Below, in pieces: positions 1 to 9,105 of a stretch of 64,000 nucleotides of DNA. Numbering within the stretch: the stretch's first letter is position 1; every line of letters starts with the position of its first letter. The notes below the pieces were generated by a model, which saw only the letters and a program-made list of their open reading frames with translations, made no database searches and was not told the origin of the DNA. The position numbers and the translations under genes are program-made. Origin of the DNA: Roseovarius lutimaris (GTDB lineage: Bacteria; Pseudomonadota; Alphaproteobacteria; Rhodobacterales; Rhodobacteraceae); the NCBI RefSeq assembly GCF_900115165.1, contig NZ_FOVP01000008.1, forward strand, positions 1-64,000. Reading direction: 5' to 3'.

Positions 1-252
1 GAACATTGGGGCCATTTGCGCACGTCGAACCCGATTGAAAGCGTCTTCGCTACTGTTCGGCACCGAACGGTGCGCACCAAAGGCGCGCTGTCACAAAAGA
101 CCGCAAAGCTGATGGTTTTCACCCTCATTCAGGCCGCATCAAAGAAATGGCTGCGGCTCAAGGGCAGAAACCAGTTGCCAAAAGTCATCGAAGGAATCAA
201 ATTCAACGACGGTGTCGAAGTGACCGACGACACCGAAAACCGCGCCGCCTGA
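1..252 (+). CDS. IS256-family (mutator-type) transposase, C-terminal fragment
   Basis: The reading frame is open from base 1 and begins EHWGHLRTSNPIES, so this is the tail of a longer gene and not a short gene starting at 16. The block RTSNPIESVFATVRHRT followed by AMVF-like TAKLMVFTLIQAA and WLRLKG is characteristic of the C-terminus of IS256/mutator transposases, which are about 400 residues with a DDE active site. The catalytic residues lie mainly upstream, outside the window. The protein would catalyse movement of its own element, which interrupts hsdR on the opposite strand. Whether the full transposase is intact cannot be judged here. Confidence 0.85.
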   Translation, partial: EHWGHLRTSNPIESVFATVRHRTVRTKGALSQKTAKLMVFTLIQAASKKWLRLKGRNQLPKVIEGIKFNDGVEVTDDTENRAA

Positions 253-286
253 TGATGCGCATCACCCATATTCAAGCATAGCTCTT
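1..286 (+). mobile_element. IS256-family insertion sequence, right end only
   Basis: The first ~286 bases are the 3' end of an insertion sequence that runs off the left of the window. It comprises the transposase C-terminus and a short terminal segment reaching about 286. The junction is inferred because the minus-strand HsdR reading keeps family-like sequence down to ...ATIFTYG (plus-strand ccatagg) and then switches to an unrelated PKSYA and a stop. The exact terminal inverted repeat and target duplication cannot be defined because the other end is outside the window. Confidence 0.7.
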
Positions 287-1879
287 CGGGCCATAGGTGA
301 AGATCGTGGCGACGCGCAAATGATGCTCGCCCGCCTCGCGCTTTCGCCTGAACGTCTCGTAATAGGCGATCAGCGCGTCGACCGAGCTGACGCACAACAT
401 GGCGCTGAATTGTTTGTTGTGGGTTTTGCGGTCGTGGTTCTGGATGATCCAATCGACCACGCCTTCGATCCGGTCAGGATTGTCAAAGAACTCGCGCACA
501 TTGATCGCGGGCACCTCTTCGTCGATCAGGCTGCCGTCTTTACGCTTTAACCGCCCCCAATACTCGACCGAAAACCGCAGCACGTTTTCGTCGGCAATCG
601 CGTCGGTGATCACATATTTATGCAGGCATTCAGTGAACAGGTCTTTGGTGGTGCGTTTGCCCACGGCATTGTCGGCAAAGATCGGCGTGCCGGTAAAACC
701 GAACATCTGCGCCTTGCTGAAAAACTTTACAATCCGCTTGTGGGTGTCGCCAAATTGCGAGCGGTGGCATTCATCAAAGATAAACACCACGCGGCTGTCC
801 TTGATCCCCTGCAACGCGCCTTCATAGCGGTCACGGGATATGGCGGTGTTCAGTTACTGGATCGTGGTCATAATCAACCGGGTATCGCCGCCTAACTGAC
901 CGACAAGCGTCTTTGTGTTGTCGGTGCCGTCAACCGAGCCGTCACTGAAATGGTTGAACTCTTTCGTTGTCTGATAATCCAGATCGGCGCGGTCGACGAC
1001 GAACACCACCTTTTCGACCTTGGGGTTTTCAATCAGCACCTGCGCCGCCTTGAAGCTGGTCAGCGTCTTGCCCGATCCGGTGGTGTGCCAGATATAGCCG
1101 TTCTTGCGGCCCGCCTTGACGCGGTTCACAATCGCCTCGACCGCGTAATACTGATAGGGGCGCAGCACCATCAGCACCTTATCGCTTTCGTGCAGCACGA
1201 TGTATTTGCTGATCATCTTGCTGACGTGGCATTTTTCAAGAAAGGCGTCGGCAAAGGCATCAAGCTGGGTGATCAGGCTGTTATCTTCATTGGCCCAGAA
1301 AAACGTCTGTTTGAAATCCTGATTCCGGTTGTTGGCGTAATACTTGGTGTTCACCCCGTTGCTGATCACGAACAGCTGCACATATTGGAACAGGCCCGAC
1401 TCGGCCCAATAGCTGTGGCGCTGATAGCGGTTGATCTGGTTGAACGCCTCTTTCAGCTCCATCCCGCGCCGCTTTAGCTCGATCTGCACCAGCGGTAATC
1501 CGTTGACCAAAAGGGTCACGTCATAGCGGGTCTTGTGGTGGCCTGTCACCGTCACCTGAGTTGTCACCTGATACTGGTTCTGGCACCACTCATCGGTGTT
1601 GAGAAACCGGATATAGGCGGATGTGCCATCATCGCGGGTAAGCTGCATCCGACCGCGCAGGACCTTGGCGCGTTCAAACACATTGCCCTTGTCGAGATGG
1701 TTGAGGACACGGGCAAATTCGGTATCGCTTAGGGTCAACCCGTTCTGCCTGTTGATCTGCGCGCGCAGATTGGCATGCAGCGCCGCCATATCGGGTAGCG
1801 TGACAGGCGCATAGCCAAGGCCGGTCAGGCGTTTGACCAGATCAGTTTCAAGCTGCGCTTCGGATTGATACTCACCCAT
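272..1879 (-). pseudogene. hsdR: Type I restriction enzyme R subunit, broken (nonsense codon plus IS truncation)
   Basis: HsdR is the ATP-dependent translocase/endonuclease of type I restriction systems, normally about 1000 residues. The start at 1879 overlaps the hsdS stop by 8 bases. The N-terminal nuclease motif (VQIELKRRG), Walker A (HTTGSGKT), DEAD-type box (FIFDECHRSQFG) and FTGTPI motif are all recognisable. Two lesions are visible. The codon after LIMTTIQ is TAA (854-856) where the family has a lysine (TTIQKLN), and the same frame continues LNTAISRDRYEGALQGIKDSRVV. About 190 residues later the frame is ended by the IS256 element near 286, removing the C-terminal half. No functional restriction subunit is expected unless another hsdR exists elsewhere. 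Confidence 0.9.
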
Positions 1880-3029
1880 GGTTTACCCCTTGCACAAACA
1901 TCTGTTGCAACAGGCCTTTTTTGAAGGCCTCCATCTGCGCCACCTGATCCGACACGGCGGCGCTTTTGGCGTCCATGGCCGAGCGTGCATCGGCGATTTT
2001 TTGTTGCTCGTCGGGGTGGGGGATCTCAAACTCAGAATCTGCGATGGTCTTCCAATCTGATCTGGGCATCTTTGAACCTGCTGAAATGTTGGCAAGCTGA
2101 TTAAATTGGCTGCCTTGTATTAAATAGAACAAGAAGGCGTTTGAAACCGTCTTTCCCCGCAACACCCAAATCTCGGACGAGCAAACCCCGTCAAAGTTAG
2201 GACGCGCAAATTTGCGAAGATAGGGCCTCAGTTTTCCAAACAGGACATCACCAAACCGGAAACGGTTTTTTTGGCTTAGCTGGCCTTCCAAGCCACTCAA
2301 TCCGATGATTGAACCCACCCCACTCTCAAGATTTTCTAATTCGATAAGAGGCGGCTTTTCCGAGGATGTCACTGGGTTCAGTCGGTCCTTAGACAACCCC
2401 GCAAAGTCCGAGAACGTTGTGCTTTCCCAATCAGGAAAGGCGGTGCCGTCGGGTTTGGTGAAGCGGAGGGTTTGGCTGAACAGCGCCTGCATCAGCCCGC
2501 GTTTATAACGCTCCAGCCCCGCCTCCCGCGCCCGCAACGCCGCGATCTTGGCATCCACCCCCCCCAAAAAAAACGCCGCGATTTTCTTTTGTTCGGCGAG
2601 GCTCGGCGTGGCGACGATCATGTCTGTGATCATCGACATGCGGACACTATCGACAGAGTTCTTGGCGCTTAGTCGCATTACTCTGCGAAGAAAATTCTCG
2701 CGGAAGAATTGAAAGAAAAACTGTCCGTCAACTACGGCTTCGAACTCGCGGATCGCATAGACCCTCTGATGATAGTCAAACTTGCCATTGATATAGTGGA
2801 TATTTTTGCCCACCCCTACACCATCACCTGATGTCAAGATTGCCTCACCATCGAAGGCGAACGAGTTGATGCGCTCAATGGTATCAGAACGAGCAAAGAA
2901 GGGATATTTCCCTCCATCGACACGATTTTGAGTATCGCGAGAGCCAGTCTTGACCACTGCAAAGTCGCCAATTCTTCGCGACTTCAGTTCATCTCCAAAT
3001 CCCGGAAATCTCAGCTTCGGCACATTCAT
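1872..3029 (-). CDS. hsdS: Type I restriction-modification specificity subunit HsdS
   Basis: This 385-residue protein has the two-target-recognition-domain layout of HsdS, which sets the DNA sequence methylated by the HsdM complex. It opens with PKLRFPGF, typical of the family. A first recognition domain runs to about residue 140, a conserved helical spacer follows (PSLAEQKKIAAFF ... RYKRGLMQALFSQ), then a second recognition domain and a second spacer (PHPDEQQKIAD ... FKKGLLQQMF). The start overlaps the hsdM stop (ATGA) and the stop overlaps the hsdR start, so the three genes form one translationally coupled operon. No frameshift is apparent. The target sequence cannot be predicted by eye. 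Confidence 0.9.
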   Translation of the reverse strand: MNVPKLRFPGFGDELKSRRIGDFAVVKTGSRDTQNRVDGGKYPFFARSDTIERINSFAFDGEAILTSGDGVGVGKNIHYINGKFDYHQRVYAIREFEAVVDGQFFFQFFRENFLRRVMRLSAKNSVDSVRMSMITDMIVATPSLAEQKKIAAFFLGGVDAKIAALRAREAGLERYKRGLMQALFSQTLRFTKPDGTAFPDWESTTFSDFAGLSKDRLNPVTSSEKPPLIELENLESGVGSIIGLSGLEGQLSQKNRFRFGDVLFGKLRPYLRKFARPNFDGVCSSEIWVLRGKTVSNAFLFYLIQGSQFNQLANISAGSKMPRSDWKTIADSEFEIPHPDEQQKIADARSAMDAKSAAVSDQVAQMEAFKKGLLQQMFVQGVNHG

Positions 3030-4582
3030 AGCGGGGCCTCTATCCCAAGCTCCTTACAGAACCCGGCAATCTGCGCGTCGATCTCTGCCATGCCTGCCGC
3101 ATTCGCCTTCAACTCAGCGGCGACCTCGGCCAGATCAATCGGCTCTTCGGCCTCGAACGTGTCCACATAGCGGGGAATGTTGAGGTTATAGTCGTTCTCG
3201 GCCACTTGCGTCAGTTTGGCACGGTGTGAAAACCGATCCTCCACCGCGCGCGACCGATAGGTGGTGACGATCCGGTCAATATGTTCTGGCAAAAGGATGT
3301 TCTGGTTCTTGGCCTTTTCAAAACAGGTCGAGGCATCGACAAACAATATTTCCTCGGGCCATTCGCGGCATTTCTTGAACACCAGAATACAGGTGGGAAT
3401 CGACGTGCCGTAAAAGATATTCGCAGGCAGGCCAATCACCGCATCCAGCCAGTTGCGTTCCTTGATGATATATTCGCGGATATGCCCTTCGGCTGCGCCC
3501 CGAAACAGTACGCCATGGGGCAAGATCACCGCCATGGTGCCGTTTTCATCGAGCTGGTGCAGCATGTGCTGGACAAAGGCGAAATCGGCCTTGGACCCCG
3601 GTGCCAACCGCCCGTATTGGCTATAACGGTCATCATTCAGCAGCAGCGGATTGGCCGACCACTTGGCACTGAACGGCGGATTGGCGACGACCGCCTCAAA
3701 CCGCTTGTCGACGTGCTGGGGGTGTTCCAGCGTGTCTTCCTGGCGCAGGTCAAAATTGCGGTAATGCACCCCGTGCAGGATCATGTTCATCCGGGCAAGG
3801 TTATAGGTGGTGCGGTTCATTTCCTGACCGTTGAAATCCCCCACCTCAACCTCTTTGGCGACGCGCAACAGCAACGAGCCAGAGCCGCAGGTGGGATCAT
3901 AGACCGATTTGATCCGGGTTTTGCCGGTGGTCACGATCCGGGCCAGAATGGTGGACACTTCTTGCGGGGTATAAAATTCCCCCGCCTTCTTGCCCGCCCC
4001 GCTGGCGAACTTGCCGATCAGATATTCATAGGCATCGCCCAGAACATCGCTGTCGATCTTGTCGAGTTCAAAGTCGATCTCGTCAAGGTGGGTCAGAACC
4101 TTGGCAATCAGGGTGTTCTTGGCCTCTTCTGAGCGGCCCAGTTTGTTCGAGGTCAGGTCCATATCCGAGAACAGATCGTCGAAATCATCCTCGGACTCGG
4201 TGCCCATGGTCGAGCGTTCGATGTTGTTGAGGATGCGCGCGAGGTCTTCAATGATGAAGTTGCCCGGCTTGCTGCCCCGTTTGGCAACGGCGCTGAATAG
4301 CTCGGACGGTTTAAGGAAATACCCCAGTTCATCAATCGCCGCTTCGGCCACTGCATCCAGAACCGCGCGCCCGTCGTCGGTGTTTTCGTTAACGTCAGCA
4401 AAGTCCAAGCCGTCCTGGCTTAGGATCGAATTGGCATAGATATACAGCCGCTCGGACAGGTATTTGTAGAAGATGAACCCAAGGATGTAATCGCGAAATT
4501 CATCGGCGTTCATCTTACCGCGCAGGGTATTGGCAATGTCCCAAAGTTTCTGTTCCAGCTTCTTTTTTTGTTCGTCGGTCAT
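3026..4582 (-). CDS. hsdM: Type I restriction-modification DNA methyltransferase subunit HsdM
   Basis: This 518-residue N6-adenine methyltransferase has an N-terminal helical domain (LWDIANTLRGKMNADEFRDY), the linker GEFYTPQEVS, the SAM-binding motif DPTCGSGSLLL and the catalytic motif NPPFSAKW. These are all hallmark residues of HsdM in the right order. The start at 4582 is preceded by a GGAAG ribosome-binding site. HsdM works as M2S with the HsdS encoded immediately downstream. With hsdR broken, the pair is predicted to act as a stand-alone modification methylase. The length matches the family and no lesion is seen. Confidence 0.95.
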   Translation of the reverse strand: MTDEQKKKLEQKLWDIANTLRGKMNADEFRDYILGFIFYKYLSERLYIYANSILSQDGLDFADVNENTDDGRAVLDAVAEAAIDELGYFLKPSELFSAVAKRGSKPGNFIIEDLARILNNIERSTMGTESEDDFDDLFSDMDLTSNKLGRSEEAKNTLIAKVLTHLDEIDFELDKIDSDVLGDAYEYLIGKFASGAGKKAGEFYTPQEVSTILARIVTTGKTRIKSVYDPTCGSGSLLLRVAKEVEVGDFNGQEMNRTTYNLARMNMILHGVHYRNFDLRQEDTLEHPQHVDKRFEAVVANPPFSAKWSANPLLLNDDRYSQYGRLAPGSKADFAFVQHMLHQLDENGTMAVILPHGVLFRGAAEGHIREYIIKERNWLDAVIGLPANIFYGTSIPTCILVFKKCREWPEEILFVDASTCFEKAKNQNILLPEHIDRIVTTYRSRAVEDRFSHRAKLTQVAENDYNLNIPRYVDTFEAEEPIDLAEVAAELKANAAGMAEIDAQIAGFCKELGIEAPL

Positions 4583-4729
4583 TGGGGTCTTCCATAAGTT
4601 GCGCCAGATATTGATGCCGGATTAGGACACGATGGAAAAGCCCCGAATCCGTCAGAACGGCGCCAACTATCAAACAAAGGCGAGCAACTTCATTGAAGGC
4701 GTTAATTCGGAAACAAGCAATTCACCGAA

Positions 4730-5755
4730 TTAGCCTGCCAGCATCCCTTGGATCAACTCCAACTGGCGCTCCTGTGTGACGGGCAGATAGGAATTGATCG
4801 TGGTGGTCAGACTTTCGTGCCCAAGATTCATTGACCAAGCCTTGAGTTGTTCCATTGACGTGCAAACCTGATCACCATGCTTTGTGAGGGTCTTGCGGAA
4901 AGCATGCGGGGTATATTCCCGCATTTGCACATTGGCGAAGGCGCCCCGAATGATCGCGTTGAGCGGTGACGCATTGGCATAGCCCTCGAGTGCCAGACCC
5001 AAATTGCAAAGCCCCTGCCCCGGCACATAGCCCGTCTTGGCCTTGGGAAACAGCGCGTCTTCCGGCCCGAACAGCTTATCATTCTGCAAGAACCTGACCC
5101 ACGCGACGAAACACTCGCGATAGGCGAGATCAACCGGGAAGAACTGGCACATGATGGTTTTCGCGTTCTTGGCGTTCACTTCGCGCGCATCCTGAAATAC
5201 GTGGCCCAGCTCGACGTTGACGTGCTTGATCTTGAGCGATGCGACAGCCCCATCCCGCGCCCCGGTCAACATGAAGAACGCAAAGAGCGCCTTGTCACGT
5301 TTCTGGAACTCGGTTTCAAATGGCATCGCCTGAAACGCATGGGCGGCCTGCTGCATGGATGGATAGGGAATTTCGCGATGGGTATGGGCCACCCGCCCAG
5401 CTTTAAGCGTATTGTTGAAATACTCCACATCGGCATAGGTCAGCACCCGCTTGAAACCCGCGCGACTGACAAGCCAGTGAAAGAACCCTTTGACCAACCG
5501 CAAGGTGGCATCGACCGTCGAGAAAGCCAGCGGCCTGCCCGTCTTCACGTTCTTTTGCTTGGCCAGATAGGTTTTGAAGTCCGCCGCCTGCTGGCGATGA
5601 AACTTCTTGAACGGCTTGGTTTTCGTGCTGTCCTCAAACTGACGAATTGCGGCCATCGTCTTGTCGATAGACTTCTCATCCTGGCCTTTGGCGTGGTGCA
5701 AATAGGTGGCGTAGTCGTGTTTGATACGCTCGTTTTCCTCGATATATTTTGCCAT
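4730..5755 (-). CDS. Tyrosine recombinase/site-specific integrase (island-borne)
   Basis: A 341-residue tyrosine recombinase. The N-terminal SAM-like DNA-binding domain (EKSIDKTMAAIRQFEDSTK) precedes a catalytic domain with the family residues: Arg I in LTGARDGAVASLK, the HxxR box in PHAFRKTL, and the GHES plus tyrosine nucleophile in LGHESLTTTINSYLPV. I chose ATG at 5755 because it has an AAAGGA ribosome-binding site and gives the usual N-terminus for this subfamily. A longer frame reaches 5866, where an ATG overlaps the stop of the upstream gene, but it adds 37 residues with no family resemblance and no ribosome-binding site. It follows two small HTH genes and probably belongs to the same integration module. 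Confidence 0.85.
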   Translation of the reverse strand: MAKYIEENERIKHDYATYLHHAKGQDEKSIDKTMAAIRQFEDSTKTKPFKKFHRQQAADFKTYLAKQKNVKTGRPLAFSTVDATLRLVKGFFHWLVSRAGFKRVLTYADVEYFNNTLKAGRVAHTHREIPYPSMQQAAHAFQAMPFETEFQKRDKALFAFFMLTGARDGAVASLKIKHVNVELGHVFQDAREVNAKNAKTIMCQFFPVDLAYRECFVAWVRFLQNDKLFGPEDALFPKAKTGYVPGQGLCNLGLALEGYANASPLNAIIRGAFANVQMREYTPHAFRKTLTKHGDQVCTSMEQLKAWSMNLGHESLTTTINSYLPVTQERQLELIQGMLAG

Positions 5756-5859
5756 GGTCCGATCCTTTCTTTGACCCTCGTTTCGCTTGTCATTTCCGCT
5801 GGATTCAGCGACCCGCCAGAAGTGGTGTTTCACGTTAGGCTTGTGGGGTTCTCTTAGGG

Positions 5860-6279
5860 TCAGCATCTAGCGCGTGTGGCAATGGTCAGGGTCTTGGCCA
5901 GTTCACCGCACATCTTGAGCGATACAAACTTGTTGCAAGACGCCTCACAGACCCCGCACAGCGCCACCAGCCTGCCCCGCGCAGGGTTGAACGGCACATA
6001 GTCGGCCATCGCCCCATAGGGCGTGCGTGGGGCGCGGCATGACATGCAATAAAACTCATCCGGTGCAAGTTTGTAGGACTTCTTTGACGCCCGGCTTTCA
6101 ACAAAACGCTTGAGTTCGATGCCAAGGATCAGGTGCGGTTTTTGGCTATCCAAGACCGCAAGCCCCGCAGGTCGCCATGCCCGCACCGTGTGAGCCGTGA
6201 CGCCCACCGCATCGGCTGCACTGTCATAAGTGTATTGGCGATGGATCTTGACCCGACGCGCAGATAGGCGCTTGGCCAT
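5860..6279 (-). CDS. HTH plus zinc-ribbon protein, putative integrase accessory factor
   Basis: A 139-residue protein with no name I can assign. The N-terminus reads as a MerR/excisionase-like helix-turn-helix (YDSAADAVGVTAHTVRAWR, about residues 18-36). The C-terminal half has two CxxC pairs (CMSC near residue 79 and CGVC near residue 108), a likely zinc ribbon. Its ATG overlaps the stop of the upstream 70-aa HTH gene (TGATG), and its stop lies just upstream of the integrase, so all three are probably one transcript. A role as recombination directionality factor or regulator of the neighbouring integrase is inference from context. Confidence 0.6.
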   Translation of the reverse strand: MAKRLSARRVKIHRQYTYDSAADAVGVTAHTVRAWRPAGLAVLDSQKPHLILGIELKRFVESRASKKSYKLAPDEFYCMSCRAPRTPYGAMADYVPFNPARGRLVALCGVCEASCNKFVSLKMCGELAKTLTIATRARC

Positions 6280-6491
6280 CAGACCTGCCCACCCTTGGAA
6301 GGCTCAACGCGCTGGGCCTCGGCCCAGACATTCAGATCAGCGCCGCGATAGATGATCTTGCGGCCCAAGCGATAGAATGCTGGCCCCATGCCTTTGTGAC
6401 GCCATTGAGCCAGCTTATCGCGGTCGCCAATGATGTTGAGTTCATCATCACCAAGGACATAGTTGCGGTTTTGCTCGAATAGGTTAGCCAT
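6279..6491 (-). CDS. AlpA/excisionase-like small DNA-binding protein
   Basis: A 70-residue protein that fits the helix-turn-helix excisionase pattern: LAQWRHKGMGPAFYRLGRKIIYRGADLNVWAEAQ resembles the wing and recognition region of AlpA/MerR-like proteins, which read a permitted helix then an R-x-I-Y-R strand. Such proteins bind att regions or promoters and direct excision or integrase expression. It heads a three-gene string with the zinc-ribbon protein and the tyrosine recombinase, overlapping the former by one base. Function is inferred from family and neighbours. Confidence 0.65.
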   Translation of the reverse strand: MANLFEQNRNYVLGDDELNIIGDRDKLAQWRHKGMGPAFYRLGRKIIYRGADLNVWAEAQRVEPSKGGQV

Positions 6492-6589
6492 GTTTCCAAT
6501 CCCTTTTTGTTGGACTGGATAGGTTTAAGCATGCTTCCGTCACGTTGAGAACAAAGCATGAAACTCCGTATCACCAACGAAAAAAGGTC

Positions 6590-7399
6590 TTAATTCTTGG
6601 GGCTTTTTACCAGCATATCCGCGATCTTTTGTCTGGTTTTTTGCCGCTCTTCGGTGCTCGACGGCGGGTTCAAACCCAATAACATGCCCCTAAACGCGTT
6701 CGTTGACGGGTTAATCTCATCTTCCGTCAGTTGATTAATCGCCCATTCAGCCGCATTCCGCACGGTTGCTTTGATCTTTAGCACGTCAAAGATTTCCTCA
6801 AGCGCCCGGCCAAAATCGGTGGACGGATGGTTCCCATCCCTCGCGGTGCCAAAAGGCGGCTTCTGGCGCTTATGAAGGGCGTAGAGACGCGCAAGCCTTA
6901 GAGCAATCGTTCGGGCGTAGTAGTTCGGAGCGCGATTGGCTAAGCTCCAAAACTCCGCCTCTTGATCCTTCAACTCGTTAAGCCGCTCTTGGTAAACATT
7001 AATCATCCGAACAATCACGAGCTGGGAATTGTAGTAAAACCCCGTCTGAACAATGTTTCTCAACGCTAAACCGTGCGCAGCTTCTGGGTCATCAAACTTC
7101 TGCGGCTTTCGCGCACCTGTATCAATTGCAACCTGCAGGCGATCAGCCATATCTTGATGTTGAACATCATCCTCGGACCCGAACAGTTCTGTTATTGCCA
7201 AGTTGAGATGCTCAACGATGGATGCAACAGCATCTCGCTCCTTTAAAAAATCCTTTTTGCTATCATGTATGTTGGGCCTTGACGTATCCAGTCGTGGTCC
7301 TTCCTCATTGCTGTCAGATACCAATGCATTGCGCATCGGCGGCCCAATCAACCGATCAACGATAGCTTCAATCCGGTCTTGTGGCGAATCCTGCTGCAT
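6590..7399 (-). CDS. Hypothetical island protein, 269 aa
   Basis: I do not recognise this protein. It is soluble, largely charged and predicted mostly helical, with no signal peptide or membrane segment. The N-terminal region contains MQQDSPQDRIEAIVDRLIGPP and a helical stretch around VASIVEHLNLAITELFG. The C-terminus is lysine-rich (ERQKTRQKIADMLVKSPKN). It lies between the two integrases of the island, with slightly lower GC than the flanking core genes, and is not overlapped by another gene. It could be cargo (for example a defence or regulatory protein) or part of the mobile module. No catalytic motif was found. Confidence 0.6.
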   Translation of the reverse strand: MQQDSPQDRIEAIVDRLIGPPMRNALVSDSNEEGPRLDTSRPNIHDSKKDFLKERDAVASIVEHLNLAITELFGSEDDVQHQDMADRLQVAIDTGARKPQKFDDPEAAHGLALRNIVQTGFYYNSQLVIVRMINVYQERLNELKDQEAEFWSLANRAPNYYARTIALRLARLYALHKRQKPPFGTARDGNHPSTDFGRALEEIFDVLKIKATVRNAAEWAINQLTEDEINPSTNAFRGMLLGLNPPSSTEERQKTRQKIADMLVKSPKN

Positions 7400-7505
7400 A
7401 AAGGGGAGGCTAAGCGCCCCCTTTCAGCATTTCAATCTCGTTCAACGACGCGCCTGCCAAATTGATTCTGGGCAAAAGGTGCCCCTATTGGCACCTTTCA
7501 GCATT

Positions 7506-8714
7506 TCATTGTTTCACCGCCCCAGCGATATTGACCACTTGCCCGCTGGTTTCGGTGACAAAATCAGACCAACGAGCCATCAAAACACGTCGCTTGTCCA
7601 ACAAATCTGACCGCGCATAGGCTCGTTCCACATTCGACCCGACCGTATGCGCCAAGCTCATTTCCGCAACCTCGCGGGGCGCATTGGCCACCTCAGAGGC
7701 CCAATCGCGGAACGTGGACCGGAACCCATGTACCGTGACGCCTTCCACCTGCATCCGGCGCAAGAGCATAAGCATCGACATATTTGACAGCGGTTTGTGC
7801 CGCTTCTGGCCCTCAAACACATACTCGGATTGCATAGCCCGCAGCGGTTCGATGATCGCCAGCATTTCATCCGTCAACGGGACGCGATGATCTTCGCCCG
7901 TTTTCATACGGATCGCCGGGCAAGTCCAAAGCCGTGCGTCAGAGTCGATCTCTTCCCAACGCAGCCCCAACACCTCGCCCGTCCTTGAGCCGGTCAGACA
8001 GGTGAACATCAGCGCCTTCGCGGCCATTGCATTGCGGGTTTTCAGATCGGCGTAGAAGGCGGGCACGTCCTGCCAGTGCATCGCCTTGTGATGCTTGGGC
8101 TTGACTTTGACTTTAGGCAAGGCTTGCGCGTCCTTGATTGCAGTCACCGGGTTTTCACCATCACGAAAGCCTTTGGAACGCGCCACGTCCAGCACCGTCT
8201 TGATTCGCTGCATCAGACGTTTCGCCGTTTCGTGCTTGTCCGTCCAGATCGGCGACAGGCACATCATCACCTCGGGCATCCCGACGCTATCAATCGGCAT
8301 CCGCCCTATCTTAGGAAAGGCATAGTCGCGCAGGGTGTTGATCCATTGCTGCCCATGCTTGGCATTTTTCCAAGTCGGCATCCGGTCGATGTGAACCTGT
8401 TTGGCAAACTCTTCAAAGGTTGGCACCTCTTGGCGCGCATTGAAACGTGGGTTCAGCCCTTGCTTGGCCATCCGCCGATATTCCAACGCCCGCTCGCGTG
8501 CTTGGTTCAGCGTCACAATATCAGCACCGCCCAAACCAAAGTCAGTACGCAACGGTGCGCCCTTCTTGTTTTTCTGACCTTTGACCACCACCCGCACGAT
8601 CCAGCGCCGCGCGCCGGAAGGATCGACCACAAGATAAAGCCCGTAGCCATCACCGTGCCGCCCCAGCCCAAGGTTCTCGACCAGCTTCTTTGTCAGTTTA
8701 CCAGATAGGGCCAT
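7506..8714 (-). CDS. P4-type tyrosine integrase at tRNA-Ser
   Basis: A 402-residue integrase with the N-terminal DUF4102-like arm-binding domain ([19 protein letters not shown]) found in P4-family island integrases. A core-binding domain follows, then a catalytic domain with Arg in [18 protein letters not shown], the HxxR box in [11 protein letters not shown] and the H-Y region [18 protein letters not shown] carrying the nucleophilic tyrosine. It is read away from the 3' end of tRNA-Ser(GGA), which begins about 150 bases away. That is the standard position for an integrase that uses the tRNA 3' end as attB. It is therefore the best candidate for the enzyme that inserted the island lying to its left. 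Confidence 0.92.
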   Translation of the reverse strand: MALSGKLTKKLVENLGLGRHGDGYGLYLVVDPSGARRWIVRVVVKGQKNKKGAPLRTDFGLGGADIVTLNQARERALEYRRMAKQGLNPRFNARQEVPTFEEFAKQVHIDRMPTWKNAKHGQQWINTLRDYAFPKIGRMPIDSVGMPEVMMCLSPIWTDKHETAKRLMQRIKTVLDVARSKGFRDGENPVTAIKDAQALPKVKVKPKHHKAMHWQDVPAFYADLKTRNAMAAKALMFTCLTGSRTGEVLGLRWEEIDSDARLWTCPAIRMKTGEDHRVPLTDEMLAIIEPLRAMQSEYVFEGQKRHKPLSNMSMLMLLRRMQVEGVTVHGFRSTFRDWASEVANAPREVAEMSLAHTVGSNVERAYARSDLLDKRRVLMARWSDFVTETSGQVVNIAGAVKQ

Positions 8715-8865
8715 TTAAAAAATACCACATTCCATACCACTCAAGGAGTGAATATAGGCATCATCGAAAGAAACTCAAGATAAAGCGCAAGGCGCGCAAA
8801 AGCCTTAAAAACAGAAGAAAAAGGCCGCCCAAGGCGACCTATTCAAATCGTATAAAATGCTGGTC

Positions 8866-8890
8866 TGGCGGAGCGACAGGGATTCGAACC
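8866..8890 (-). other. Putative island attachment site (tRNA-Ser 3' end)
   Basis: The T-arm to CCA part of tRNA-Ser is the usual crossover region for P4-type integrases, and the integrase starts just beyond it. The matching direct repeat that would mark the far end of the island was not found in 1-8865, so that end should be to the left of the window. Confidence 0.5.
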
Positions 8891-8955
8891 CTGGAGACGG
8901 TCTCCCGCCTACACACTTTCCAGGCGTGCGCCTTCGACCACTCGGCCACCGCTCC
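8866..8955 (-). tRNA. tRNA-Ser(GGA)
   Basis: A 90-nt serine tRNA with the long variable arm. The acceptor GGAGCGG pairs with TCGCTCC, followed by discriminator G and encoded CCA. The anticodon loop CTGGAAA gives anticodon GGA, and the T-arm reads GGTTCGAATCC. The 3' end faces the integrase at 7506-8714, and the gene remains complete, as expected when an integrating element restores the tRNA end. Confidence 0.97.
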
Positions 8956-9105
8956 GTTGCGCGGTTTCTAGACGCTGGGGCATAGGATTTGCAAGGGGGT
9001 CTGTGTGTTCTGTGCGCAAGTGATTGTAACTTTCGCAAAAATTCTGAATAATCAGGTCGCTACCCTCTGGTTTTCAGACAATATCACATCAAAACAGGCG
9101 TCCTC

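Noticed and set aside
4730-5866. Longer integrase start at 5866
   Set aside because: The ATG overlaps the upstream stop, but the extra residues lack family similarity and no ribosome-binding site precedes it, while 5755 has both.
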